NCBI GenBank assembly: GCA_963678705.1
Contig: OY783209.1
Location: 16,492,001 to 16,556,000 of the forward strand
DNA length: 64,000 nt
Origin: Panorpa germanica
Lineage: Eukaryota > Arthropoda > Insecta > Mecoptera > Panorpidae
Reading direction: 5' to 3'
A program made the position numbers and the translations under genes. Positions 22,630 through 33,911 of the stretch are shown one piece after another; positions within the stretch are counted from its first letter, which is position 1, and each line of letters opens with the position of its first letter. The notes beneath the pieces were generated by a model. The model saw nothing but the letters and a program-made list of their open reading frames with translations. It was not told the origin of the DNA and did no database searches.

Positions 22630-23890
22630 ACCAAACCATCCTCAAGAGTGGATTCACAAGAATTGATCATCTTGAAGAACGGATATTCAGTATTTTGATC
22701 CTTCAAAGAAGATTCACATCCATTTGATCATCTTCAAGCAAGATTCTCATCAACGGATCCAGCAATTGAGCATCTTCAAAGAAGATTCACACCGCATTGG
22801 TCATCTTTGAAAAGGATTCATCAAGCAAGGTGAACAATCAAGAAAAATCCCACTTTTGGCGCCAAGTACAACAGCACACACGAGTCAATCGCAGCAGCAT
22901 CTGGATTCAGTCTTGAAACGAGAGCTACTACACGACAGTGGTGTCAAGGTAATCCTAAAACATTTATATAATTCCCATCCTATCCTTTAATTACCTCTAT
23001 TTTGGGTTTTTGCATTTACATCTTATATTTTTACAAATTTTTACATATACTACTGTTTCAATCGTTATTTCATTTTACCAAGGTGTTTAGACATCAATGA
23101 TTCACTTCCATCATAAGTTCGTATCATTGTTGTATTATATTTTTTAATCAATCATTCAACGATATTTAGTTTTCTGTTTGTAGTTAATAAATCCTTGCCA
23201 CTTTAGTCAAGTCATTTAGCGTTACCAAGCTAATGACCATCTATAGGACTCGTATTAGTGTCATTCAGCACACACACACACACACATTAATTGCATTGGT
23301 TGCGAATATTAGATTCCACAAGTATAGCCTCTTACATTACGTCATTTAAAGTCCTCTCAATGGAATACGACACTTAGAGCATACGCCAATCGCATTATTT
23401 AGCGAATATTATTATTCCATCTTAAGCGTTTGAATACATTTGTTCAAACCAAAATACTCATCTGTGTATTTTGCACAGAAATCTTTTTACGTGCTACGTA
23501 ATAGATCACCGTTTATATTATTGCATCAACAATAATATATCTTTTTTCAATCATTTTTAAATATTATATTTGTGTCATTCAGCACACATACATTAATTGC
23601 ATTGGTTGCGAACATTCGATTCCATAAGTATAGTCTCACATAGGTCATCTAACATTTAGAGTACATACGCCAATCGCATTTACATAGCGAATATTATTAT
23701 TCCATTTTTAGCGTTTGAATTCTTTTTTCAAACCGAAATTACCGTCTGTGTATTTTGCACAGAAGTCTTTTACGTATTGTACGTAATAGAGTACCATTCA
23801 TATTATTTGCATCAGCAATAATATACTTTTACAATTAGTTTTAAATATTATATTTAAAATATCAATAGAGATTTTAAAGGTCCATTCACA
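22630..23890 (+). other. BEL copy A leader, second part
   Basis: No gene. It begins with degenerate ~33-bp repeats (CATCTTCAAGAGTGGATTCACA-like) and then has a ~315-bp internal duplication: about 23256-23571 and 23572-23880 share GTCATTCAGCACACA..., GCATTGGTTGCGAA and TGTGTATTTTGCACAGAA in order. The same structure is at 27600-28853 in copy B. A CA-repeat lies at 23270-23286. Confidence 0.6.
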
Positions 23891-26800
23891 ATGTCTTTAA
23901 AAATCTTAATTACAAAAATACATTGTATTAAATCATCATTAAAGCAATGCAGTAGAGCCATTGAAAATGTTGATATAAAAGATCCATCCACTTACGATGT
24001 GGAAAACATAAAGTTTCTTCATAAACAATGGGAACCACTAATGGCTTCGATTAATAAAGTTCATGAACAAATGCATGAACAAACTGAGGATCAAGCTGAA
24101 ATAGACCGCATTGATGAAGAAAATACTGATTTTCTTATGCAATACGTTAAAATAGGCACCAAAATCAATAAAATTATCTCAGTGTCTAAATCAATTGAAG
24201 CATCAAGCACTTCAATTCCTAAAGCTGCCACTTCCAGCACACTCACAGCGCAAGTCAAACGCACAAGTCAAGTTATGTTATCAACCGCTTTGGTGAACAT
24301 TCCTGGCAAGAACGGTAAAATAATTGTCGCTCGCGCTCTTCTGGATAACGGTAGTCCATCAAGTTTTATTACCAAGAGGTTATTACAAAAATTGAGCATT
24401 CATACTACAAATTCGGATGTAGTTACTACCGGAATTGATAACTCCGAAACTAAAACTCATAAACAAGCAAAAATCACTTTGCATTCATCCAATAACAATT
24501 ACAAAACTTTTGTAAATTGTCTGCTTACAGACACAATAACCGACAAAATTCCACACATCACATTGGATATTGTCAATCTATCAATACCGCATAGCATAAA
24601 ACTAGCAGATCCTAGTTTTAACGAACCACAATCTGTGGATTTATTGTTAGGAGCTGATATTTTTTGGAAACTATTACGCGTAGGCAAATCAACACTATCC
24701 AATAATCGATTGCATTTGCAAAACACTTCGCTGAGTTGGATAGTAATTAAATACAAATCTGTTACCAACAACAATCATGCGCATCATTATCACACATCCT
24801 TGCAAACTCAAATTCCCAAGCTTTGTGAAAGCGAGTATGTTAAGGAATGTGGCACTTTAATTATAAAGGAACAAACTCAATTTCCCAAGGTTTGTGAAAG
24901 CGAGTCTGTTAAGAAATGTAGGACTTTAACTTCAGAAGAACAAGCATGCCATGATCATTGTAACAAAACTACTACTCGCAACTGAGATGGTAGATTCGTA
25001 ATTACATTACCATTAAAATTGCCCACATCAGCTCTAGGGGATACCAAAACCACAGCTACCAAACAATTTGTTTCATTGGAAAGAAAATTTGATAGAAATA
25101 CACAACATAAATCTATGTATTCTGCATTCATTAATGAATATATACGATTAGGTCACATGACCACTAACACTATTCAAAATTCATCCGAACCTACATATAT
25201 TTTACCGCATCACGGTATAGGAGTTCTCAAAACAGCAATTACTAAACCCTTTCTTTTACCACAAAGAAAGCGTGTTACTAGTAAACATCATAAATCATTC
25301 ATATTGTCAAACTACTCCATAGCCAAGTCAAATTTTATATTTGACAAATTTTCAAATTTTAAATCGATCAATAGCGTGACCACATACTATTTACGTTTCA
25401 TTCAAAATTATAGAAACAAGACAAACGGCATCTTTACGGTCAAGGAATTGCATAATTCAATTCAATTACTTATGAAATTAACCAAAGCAAATGTTTTATC
25501 ATTAATAGCTAGAACCTTGGATCCACTCGCATTACTATTGCCTTGTGACATACCATGCAAATTAATGATACAACAACTATGGTTAATTAACTTACATACA
25601 AGGTCTAAATTATTATTTTCAAATTCACATCCATATGCCACAAACACCACCCTTAATGATTCATATGTTGATAAGCTTCTGACTGGATCAAATGATCTAT
25701 CAGAATTCAAGCTACGCTGTATTAAAACAATAGAAACATTAAGCAGTGCAGGATTTTATTTACGAAAATGGATGTCGAATGATCCCATTATTTTATTCGA
25801 TTTAGACAACACTATTCAAGACCAACTCTTTTATATAGATCACGCAGACTTGGAGCATTTCAAAATTTTAATTGTCAAATGGTGCTCAAAAACAGACTGT
25901 TTCAAATACAGCATCGCCATTTTTGATCCACCTGTAAAATTAACAATAAGAAATGTTCTATCTTTCATTGCCAAAATCTTTGATCCACATGGATTATTAT
26001 CACCCTGCGTCAAACCGTTTATGCTATTGAGACAACAATTATGGCTAACAAATCTACACTGGAATGTTGAAATTCCAGAATATTTAGTAAAAACATGGAC
26101 TCCTTTAATAAAGCAATTACCGACCTTAAACAACGCATCAATACCACGAAAATCACTGATCAAGAATTTCAAAACAATTGAAATTCATGGTTTTTGTGAT
26201 GCGTTAGAAAATGCATATGGTTCTTGTATTTATTTTAAATCTATCAACCGCAATATCATAATTGACAAACTCTTCTATATCGACCCAGGAGGTATAGAAT
26301 ATTTCAAAAATTTAATTGTTAAATGGCACTCTAAACCTGACTGTTTTAAATACAGTATTTTACATTTTTATCCACTTGCCAAACTAACGAAATTAAATTA
26401 TCATACCAACTTCAAACACACTTATACACTGCAAACTCAAATTGAGGCAATGCTCAATTTCCACCCCTTTTATCCCACTTCCAATAATCCCAATGACCTT
26501 ATTCCCTTCACACCTGGATACCTCTTTAAAGGACGGCAAAACACTAGAATCGCTCCTGCAGAGGACGCTCTAATCAAATTAAGCCGAACGCAGCGCTTCT
26601 CACAATTTCAAGACTTTATTCAAAGTTGTTGGAAACAATGGTCAAGCAAATACTTAGGACGCTGTAATCAGCTCGTGAAATGGAAAATGTCAAAGGATGC
26701 TGTACCGCAGCAAGGAACTTTGGTCTTAATCAAGAAGCCAAAGCTTCCTCCATCGCAATGGATGTTGGATAGCCAAGTGAAATTAAGTGCTAATGAAGTT

Positions 26801-27010
26801 TCAGCGACTCGAGCAGCCACTATCAAGACAGCTAAGGGAAAAACAAAGCGTCTAGTGCAATATCTCGTTCCGCTACTTACAGAACATCAGTTGAAAACCA
26901 AGATGACTCTTCCAATTTTCAACGCACGGGAGTATGGTAAAGAACGCATACACAACCTATATTTTTATATAGATATTTCGCATTCTTTAATGTATTTCAT
27001 TAGAATCTAA
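23891..27010 (+). pseudogene. BEL/Pao Gag-Pol derivative, copy A (stop-split)
   Basis: Same protein as copy B (28854-31973) but cut by a TGA at 24983-24985 after residue 364. A second part is open from 25019 to 27010 (663 codons). Domains: short Gag-like N-terminus, aspartic protease with LLDNGSPSSF (about residue 150), remnants of RT, a partial RNase H region and the BEL C-terminal (DUF5641-like) domain. RT catalytic and integrase domains are missing. The last ~25 codons run into LTR2. It is non-autonomous and, in this copy, also interrupted. Confidence 0.7.
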
Positions 27011-27486
27011 TTTTGTATATTTTTAGTTCTTAAGTTCTGTAATAATTCTATTGTTTAATCAAATATTTTATCTTTCTTTGTTATTGAATTAACTAACAAA
27101 GTTATTGTCATTGTTTCTCTGGCATTGTGTATTCGACCGTACCAGCCCGTACCAAGGCCACCAGCCGGTTTGGCAAATGCCTTTTTGTACCAATGTACTG
27201 TTAAAACACTATTAAAATATTCATTATTAACTCAAACTTCATACAGTAAACATCACTAAATATCTTTAAATTATTAACTATCATCTAGAACAGTAAACAT
27301 CTAAATTATCAACTCCAACTTTCAACAGTTTAATAATTATAATAAAAGATTTTAATAGTGAATTGTATCACAGTAACATTGATACATATAATTATTCATT
27401 TAAGTTTCAATTATTGTAATTCGTCAAGTGCACTTCGTTATAAATGTTTTTTGCAAAATTCTTGCATTTCGCTGCTATTTTTTACA
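26935..27486 (+). repeat. BEL/Pao array LTR2 (shared middle LTR)
   Basis: Serves as 3' LTR of copy A and 5' LTR of copy B. It is nearly identical to LTR1 (for example TTTCTC for TTACTC near 27112, TTTTTTAC for TTTCTTAC near the 3' end). A single shared LTR between two bodies is the expected product of unequal recombination between LTRs of two copies. Confidence 0.75.
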
Positions 27487-28853
27487 AACGTTGGCTTGTG
27501 TAGTCATTTGATCCTTCGACACGGATCAACCATTTGGTCAGCTTCGAGCCGGATGTACACCATTAAACCATCTTCAAGAGCGGATTTACACCATTAAACC
27601 ATCTTCAAGAGTGGATTCACAAGAATTGATCATCTTGAAGAACGGATATTCAGTATTTTGATCCTTCAAAGAAGATTCACATCCATTTGATCATCTTCAA
27701 GCAAGATTCTCATCAACGGATCCAGCAATTGAGCATCTTCAAAGAAGATTCACACCGCATTGGTCATCTTTGAAAAGGATTCATCAAGCAAGGTGAACAA
27801 TCAAGAAAAATCTCACTTTTGGCGCCAAGTACAACAGCACACACGAGTCAATCGCAGCAGCATCTGGATTCAGTCTTGAAACGAGAGCTACTACACGACA
27901 GTGGTGTCAAGGTAATCCTAAAACATTTATATAATTCCCATCCTATCCTTTAATTACCTCTATTTTGGGTTTTTGCATTTACATCTTATATTTTTACAAA
28001 TTTTTACATATACTACTGTTTCAATCGTTATTTCATTTTACCAAGGTGTTTAGACATCAATGATTCACTTCCATCATAAGTTCGTATCATTGTTGTATTA
28101 TATTTTTTAATCAATCATTCAACGATATTTAGTTTTCTGTTTGTAGTTAATAAATCCTTGCCACTTTAGTCAAGTCATTTAGCGTTACCAAGCTAATGAC
28201 CATCTATAGGACTCGTATTAGTGTCATTCAGCACACACACACACACACATTAATTGCATTGGTTGCGAATATTAGATTCCACAAGTATAGCCTCTTACAT
28301 TACGTCATTTAAAGTCCTCTCAATGGAATACGACACTTAGAGCATACGCCAATCGCATTATTTAGCGAATATTATTATTCCATCTTAAGCGTTTGAATAC
28401 ATTTGTTCAAACCAAAATACTCATCTGTGTATTTTGCACAGAAATCTTTTTACGTGCTACGTAATAGATCACCGTTTATATTATTGCATCCACAATAATA
28501 TATCTTTTTTCAATCATTTTTAAATATTATATTTGTGTCATTCAGCACACATACATTAATTGCATTGGTTGCGAACATTCGATTCCATAAGTATAGTCTC
28601 ACATAGGTCATCTAACATTTAGAGTACATACGCCAATCGCATTTACATAGCGAATATTATTATTCCATTTTTAGCGTTTGAATTCTTTTTTCAAACCGAA
28701 ATTACCGTCTGTGTATTTTGCACAGAAGTCTTTTACGTATTGTACGTAATAGAGTACCATTCATATTATTTGCATCAGCAATAATATACTTTTACAATTA
28801 GTTTTAAATATTATATTTAAAATATCAATAGAGATTTTAAAGGTCCATTCACA
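27487..28853 (+). other. BEL copy B leader with primer site and internal duplications
   Basis: Contains the tRNA-Tyr-like primer site at 27535-27554, degenerate ~33-bp ATCTTCAAG-type repeats to about 27790, and the ~315-bp internal duplication (about 28215-28530 and 28531-28840). Almost identical to the leader of copy A, but uninterrupted, so it gives the pre-insertion sequence for the Polinton-like element. Confidence 0.6.
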
Positions 28854-31800
28854 ATGTCTTTAAAAATCTTAATTACAAAAATACATTGTATTAAATCATC
28901 ATTAAAGCAATGCAGTAAAGCCATTGAAAATGTTGATATAAAAGATCCATCCACTTACGATGTGGAAAACATAAAGTTTCTTCATAAACAATGGGAACCA
29001 CTAATGGCTTCGATTAATAAAGTTCATGAACAAATGCATGAACAAACTGAGGATCAAGCTGAAATAGACCGCATTGATGAAGAAAATACTGATTTTCTTA
29101 TGCAATACGTTAAAATAGGCACCAAAATCAATAAAATTATCTCAGTGTCTAAATCAATTGAAGCATCAAGCACTTCAATTCCTAAAGCTGCCACTTCCAG
29201 CACACTCACAGCGCAAGTCAAACGCACAAGTCATATTATGTTATCAACCGCTTTGGTGAACATTCCTGGCAAGAACGGTAAAATAATTGTCGCTCGCGCT
29301 CTTCTGGATAACGGTAGTCCATCAAGTTTTATTACCAAGAGGTTATTACAAAAATTGAGCATTCATACTACAAATTCGGATGTAGTTACTACCGGAATTG
29401 ATAACTCCGAAACTAAAACTCATAAACAAGCAAAAATCACTTTGCATTCATCCAATAACAATTACAAAACTTTTGTAAATTGTCTGCTTACAGACACAAT
29501 AACCGACAAAATTCCACACATCACATTGGATATTGTCAATCTATCAATACCGCATAGCATAAAACTAGCAGATCCTAGTTTTAACGAACCACAATCTGTG
29601 GATTTATTGTTAGGAGCTGATATTTTTTGGAAACTATTACGCGTAGGCAAATCAACACTATCCAATAATCGATTGCATTTGCAAAACACTTCGCTGGGTT
29701 GGATAGTAATTAAATACAAATCTGTTACCAACAACAATCATGCGCATCATTATCACACATCCTTGCAAACTCAAATTCCCAAGCTTTGTGAAAGCGAGTA
29801 TGTTAAGGAATGTGGCACTTTAATTATAAAGGAACAAACTCAATTTCCCAAGGTTTGTGAAAGCGAGTCTGTTAAGAAATGTAGGACTTTAACTTCAGAA
29901 GAACAAGCATGCCATGATCATTGTAACAAAACTACTACTCGCAACTCAGATGGTAGATTCGTAATTACATTACCATTAAAATTGCCCACATCAGCTCTAG
30001 GGGATACCAAAACCACAGCTACCAAACAATTTCTTTTATTGAAAAGAAAATTTGATAGAAATACACAACATAAATCTATGTATTCTGCATTCATTAATGA
30101 ATATATACGATTAGGTCACATGACCACTAACACTATTCAAAATTCATCCGAACCTACATATATTTTACCGCATCACGGTATAGGAGTTCTCAAAACAGCA
30201 ATTACTAAACCCTTTCTTTTACCACAAAGAAAGCGTGTTACTAGTAAACATCATAAATCATTCATATTGTCAAACTACTCCATAGTTAAGTCAAATTTTA
30301 TATTTGACAAATTTTCAAATTTTAAATCGATCAATAGCGTGACCACATACTATTTACGTTTCATTCAAAATTATAGAAACAAGACAAACGGCATCTTTAC
30401 GGTCAAGGAATTGCATAATTCAATTCAATTACTTATGAAATTAACCAAAGCAAATGTTTTATCATTAATAGCTAGAACCTTGGATCCACTCGCATTACTA
30501 TTGCCTTGTGACATACCATGCAAATTAATGATACAACAACTATGGTTAATTAACTTACATACAAGGTCTAAATTATTATTTTCAAATTCACATCCATATG
30601 CCACAAACACCACCCTTAATGATTCATATGTTGATAAGCTTCTGACTGGATCAAATGATCTATCAGAATTCAAGCTACGCTGTATTAAAACAATAGAAAC
30701 ATTAAGCAGTGCAGGATTTTATTTACGAAAATGGATGTCGAATGATTCCATTATTTTATTCGATTTAGACAACACTATTCAAGACCAACTCTTTTATATA
30801 GATCACGCAGACTTGGAGCATTTCAAAATTTTAATTGTCAAATGGTGCTCAAAAACAGACTGTTTCAAATACAGCATCGCCATTTTTGATCCACCTGTAA
30901 AATTAACAATAAGAAATGTTCTATCTTTCATTGCCAAAATCTTTGATCCACATGGATTATTATCACCCTGCGTCAAACCGTTTATGCTATTGAGACAACA
31001 ATTATGGCTAACAAATCTACACTGGAATGTTGAAATTCCAGAATATTTAGTAAAAACATGGACTCCTTTAATAAAGCAATTACCGACCTTAAACAACGCA
31101 TCAATACCACGAAAATCACTGATCAAGAATTTCAAAACAATTGAAATTCATGGTTTTTGTGATGCGTTAGAAAATGCATATGGTTCTTGTATTTATTTTA
31201 AATCTATCAACCGCAATATCATAATTGACAAACTCTTCTATATCGACCCAGGAGGTATAGAATATTTCAAAAATTTAATCGTTAAATGGCACTCTAAACC
31301 TGACTGTTTTAAATACAGTATTTTACATTTTTATCCACTTGCCAAACTAACGAAATTAAATTATCATACCAACTTCAAACACACTTATACACTGCAAACT
31401 CAAATTGAGGCAATGCTCAATTTCCACCCCTTTTATCCCACTTCCAATAATCCCAATGACCTTATTCCCTTTACACCTGGATACCTCTTTAAAGGACGGC
31501 AAAACACTAGAATCGCTCCTGCAGAGGACGCTCTAATCAAATTAAGCCGAACGCAGCGCTTCTCACAATTTCAAGACTTTATTCAAAGTTGTTGGAAACA
31601 ATGGTCAAGCAAATACTTAGGACGCTGTAATCAGCTCGTGAAATGGAAAATGTCAAAGGATGCTGTACCGCAGCAAGGAACTTTGGTCTTAATCAAGAAG
31701 CCAAAGCTTCCTCCATCGCAATGGATGTTGGATAGCCAAGTGAAATTAAGTGCTAATGAAGTTTCAGTGACTCGAGCAGCCACTATCAAGACAGCTAAGG

Positions 31801-31973
31801 GAAAAACAAAGCGTCTAGTGCAATATCTCGTTCCGCTACTTACAGAACATCAGTTGAAAACCAAGATGACTCTTCCAATTTTCAACGCGCGGGAGTATGG
31901 TAAAGAACGCATACACAACCTATATTTTTATATAGATATTTCGCATTCTTTAATGTATTTCATTAGAATCTAA
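28854..31973 (+). CDS. Internally deleted BEL/Pao Gag-Pol polyprotein, copy B (open)
   Basis: 1039 residues in one open frame, about 60% of a normal BEL polyprotein. N-terminal ~105 residues are Gag-like and the zinc knuckles are missing. Protease follows with LLDNGSPSSF (usual DSG is DNG here). The RT part starts normally but most of the palm is gone: where BEL RT has Tyr-Val-Asp-Asp, this reads SYVDKLLTGSNDL. The segments LFYIDHADLEHFK and LFYIDPGGIEYFK, and the FDPHGLLSPC-type segment, are repeated, so the interior has been shuffled. An RNase H-like FCDALENAYG follows, then the C-terminal DUF5641-like domain. No integrase. Staying open despite the loss of catalysis suggests a mobile non-autonomous family. 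The C-terminus reads into LTR3. Confidence 0.75.
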   Translation: MSLKILITKIHCIKSSLKQCSKAIENVDIKDPSTYDVENIKFLHKQWEPLMASINKVHEQMHEQTEDQAEIDRIDEENTDFLMQYVKIGTKINKIISVSKSIEASSTSIPKAATSSTLTAQVKRTSHIMLSTALVNIPGKNGKIIVARALLDNGSPSSFITKRLLQKLSIHTTNSDVVTTGIDNSETKTHKQAKITLHSSNNNYKTFVNCLLTDTITDKIPHITLDIVNLSIPHSIKLADPSFNEPQSVDLLLGADIFWKLLRVGKSTLSNNRLHLQNTSLGWIVIKYKSVTNNNHAHHYHTSLQTQIPKLCESEYVKECGTLIIKEQTQFPKVCESESVKKCRTLTSEEQACHDHCNKTTTRNSDGRFVITLPLKLPTSALGDTKTTATKQFLLLKRKFDRNTQHKSMYSAFINEYIRLGHMTTNTIQNSSEPTYILPHHGIGVLKTAITKPFLLPQRKRVTSKHHKSFILSNYSIVKSNFIFDKFSNFKSINSVTTYYLRFIQNYRNKTNGIFTVKELHNSIQLLMKLTKANVLSLIARTLDPLALLLPCDIPCKLMIQQLWLINLHTRSKLLFSNSHPYATNTTLNDSYVDKLLTGSNDLSEFKLRCIKTIETLSSAGFYLRKWMSNDSIILFDLDNTIQDQLFYIDHADLEHFKILIVKWCSKTDCFKYSIAIFDPPVKLTIRNVLSFIAKIFDPHGLLSPCVKPFMLLRQQLWLTNLHWNVEIPEYLVKTWTPLIKQLPTLNNASIPRKSLIKNFKTIEIHGFCDALENAYGSCIYFKSINRNIIIDKLFYIDPGGIEYFKNLIVKWHSKPDCFKYSILHFYPLAKLTKLNYHTNFKHTYTLQTQIEAMLNFHPFYPTSNNPNDLIPFTPGYLFKGRQNTRIAPAEDALIKLSRTQRFSQFQDFIQSCWKQWSSKYLGRCNQLVKWKMSKDAVPQQGTLVLIKKPKLPPSQWMLDSQVKLSANEVSVTRAATIKTAKGKTKRLVQYLVPLLTEHQLKTKMTLPIFNAREYGKERIHNLYFYIDISHSLMYFIRI

Positions 31974-32440
31974 TTTTGTATATTTTTAGTTCTTAAATTC
32001 TGTAATAATTCTATTGTTTACTCAAATATTTTATCTTTCTTTGTTATTGAATTAACTAACAAAGTTATTGTCATTGGTACTCTGGCATTGTGTATTCGAC
32101 CGTACCAGCCCGTACCAAGGCCACCAGCCGGTTTGGCAAATGCCTTTTTGTACCAATGTACTGTTAAAACACTATTAAAATATTCATTATTAACTCAAAC
32201 TTCATACAGTAAACATCACTAAATATCTTTAAATTATTAACTATCATCTAGAACAGAAAACATCTAAATTATCAACTCCAACTTTCAACAGTTTAATAAT
32301 TATAATAAAAGATTTTAATAGTGAATTGTATCACAGTAACATTGATACATATAATTATTCATTTAAGTTTCAATTATTGTAATTCGTCAAGTGTATTTGT
32401 ATAATAAATGTTTTTATGTAAAATACTAGTGTTTCGCTGC
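31898..32440 (+). repeat. BEL/Pao array LTR3
   Basis: Matches LTR2 from TGGTAAAGAACG to about the CGCTGCTATTT region. The last ~60 bp are more diverged (GTGTATTTGTATAATAAATG for GTGCACTTCGTTATAAATG). The outer boundary is uncertain. Confidence 0.65.
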
Positions 32441-32644
32441 TATTTGATTTAATGCAAAATAAAAAATTGTTATTAATTATTTAATAACAAAAAGGTCCTT
32501 CAAAAAGTTTTGGCGCAATCTATAGCTATCAAAGGAGTTAGATGCAATCAAGCAATCCGAGAATTGGAAACCGTCAACATCGCAGATAAGCAAACCTCAA
32601 GCTTATATAGATCCATAGGTCCAAACTCAAATAATCATAATCAC
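32441..32644. other. Remainder of hydrolase intron 3
   Basis: Sequence between LTR3 and exon 3, with no gene recognised. A plus-strand frame from 32510 opposes exon 3 and is most likely a shadow. Confidence 0.4.
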
Positions 32645-32816
32645 GTTTTTTTAGTTTCAGTAAAATGTTATTGTATAAACGTAACAGCCTTGACTGTGCT
32701 TCATTTTTAAATTTAGGTGGCTGTGGGATAGTTAGCCAAATACCTTTTGCATTTGCTCGTCTTAAAATCTGACTAATTTTTTTGGTGTTTAAATTAAACT
32801 GTTTAGGACTCTTATT
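32645..32816 (-). CDS. Hydrolase exon 3
   Basis: 172-bp exon, acceptor TTTTTCTTTATAG, donor AC|GTGATT, phase 0 in and phase 1 out. It is open throughout in the correct frame. It contains a helix-like basic stretch, then GIWLTIPQPP, which resembles the block III-IV strand of GDSL enzymes, then a Leu/Lys-rich helix. It lies between LTR3 of the BEL array and the TA microsatellite of intron 2. Confidence 0.6.
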
Positions 32817-32873
32817 CTATAAAGAAAAATACAATTTAAATATTTTTTATAATCTTAATTATGTTATTAAATA

Positions 32874-32874
<1 letters not shown>

Positions 32875-32947
<73 letters not shown>
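32875..32947. repeat. (TA)n microsatellite
   Basis: About 72 bp of uninterrupted TA inside hydrolase intron 2. Fully self-complementary. Confidence 0.95.
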
Positions 32948-32950
<3 letters not shown>

Positions 32951-33002
32951 GATATTAAGATATTAAGATATAAAGTATTTTACATAAACAATTTATACAT
33001 AC

Positions 33003-33099
33003 CAATAAAATGTCATTAACGCCAATTAATATTATGTACGTATTCTTTTTAGACATCGATGTGAAATTTGTTGATACGATAAGATTTTTTAGTTGTTGC
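33003..33099 (-). pseudogene. Hydrolase exon 2, 3' half (SGNH block III)
   Basis: This half follows the mag element on the minus strand. It reads open into YIILIGVNDILL and then a strong donor, TTG|GTATGT, in phase 0. GVND is the block III Asn motif. The bases at 33095-33099 (GTTGC) pair with GTCGC at 50179-50183 as the 5-bp target duplication, which shows that the mag element sits inside coding sequence. Confidence 0.6.
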
Positions 33100-33235
33100 T
33101 GTAGTGTCTGTGAATGACATACTTTGATATGTCATACATCATACATATATATTATGTATACTTTGATTAATTTATGTAAAACAAATGATAACAATATAGA
33201 AGTGATACAATAAACAGATATTCAAATGTGCTACA
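33100..33235 (+). repeat. mag 5' LTR
   Basis: 136 bp, identical by eye to 50043-50178, which implies recent insertion. Contains the self-complementary ATACATATATATTATGTAT. Confidence 0.9.
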
Positions 33236-33236
33236 A

Positions 33237-33249
33237 TGGCGACGAGGAT
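33237..33249 (+). promoter_or_regulatory. Primer binding site, tRNA-Ser
   Basis: TGGCGACGAGGAT, one base after the LTR, is complementary to the 3' end of insect tRNA-Ser (GCU type, ...ATCCTCGTCGCCA). Use of tRNA-Ser is typical of the mag lineage. Confidence 0.75.
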
Positions 33250-33378
33250 AAATTAAAAAAAAAAAAAAAATAAGGATTGATTTAAATAAGGATAAACTGA
33301 AAATAAGGATAAAATAGAACGACATAAAAGTGAGCATATAAAATAAAAAAATAATAAACATAAAAGTGATAAAAAAAA

Positions 33379-33911
33379 ATGTCTAATTTAGAATTGATGG
33401 GCATACAACCCTTTTTGCCAGCAAACTATAAATCAAATTGTGGTAAAGAATGGAAAAGGTGGAAGAGAGCATTTCAACACTATATTGATGCGGCTGGAGT
33501 AACTGATTATACACGTATAAAGAATATTTTTTTGCACTGTGCAGGAATGGAAGTGCAAGACGTTTATTATTCTCTGCCAGATGAAAAATTAGAACCATCG
33601 CAATTACCAGGTACAGCTACAACTCATGAAAATCTGCTTTTGAGGAAAATAAACCAAGATTGAGATATGAAATAATGTTATTAGCTCTAGATGAACATTA
33701 TTTAGGTCAGTCTAATACCACATATGAAAGACACGTTTTTAGAAAAATGGAACAAAATCCTGATGAAACATTAGAACAGTATATTGCTAGATTAAGAATA
33801 CAGGCTAAGTTATGTGAATTTGGTGACAATTTAGATGATCAGTAGGTAGATCAAATAATAACAGGTTGTCAATCAGTCGAGCTAAGAAGAAAGTTACTTC
33901 AATAAGGTAAA
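33379..33911 (+). pseudogene. mag Gag, broken
   Basis: Capsid-type Gag beginning MSNLELMGIQPFLP, with a WKRWKRAFQHYIDAAG helix region. There is a frame change near 33640, and in the new frame (from 33660, ALDEHYLGQSN...FRKMEQNPDETLEQYIARLR) two in-frame stops, TAG at 33843-33845 and TAA at 33903-33905. The downstream pol frame is the same frame. Gag of this copy cannot be made whole, although the LTRs are identical. Confidence 0.7.

Noticed and set aside
24499..31135. Minus-strand frames of 82-110 codons within the BEL copies
   Set aside because: Antisense shadows of the long plus-strand polyprotein, duplicated because the BEL body is duplicated.
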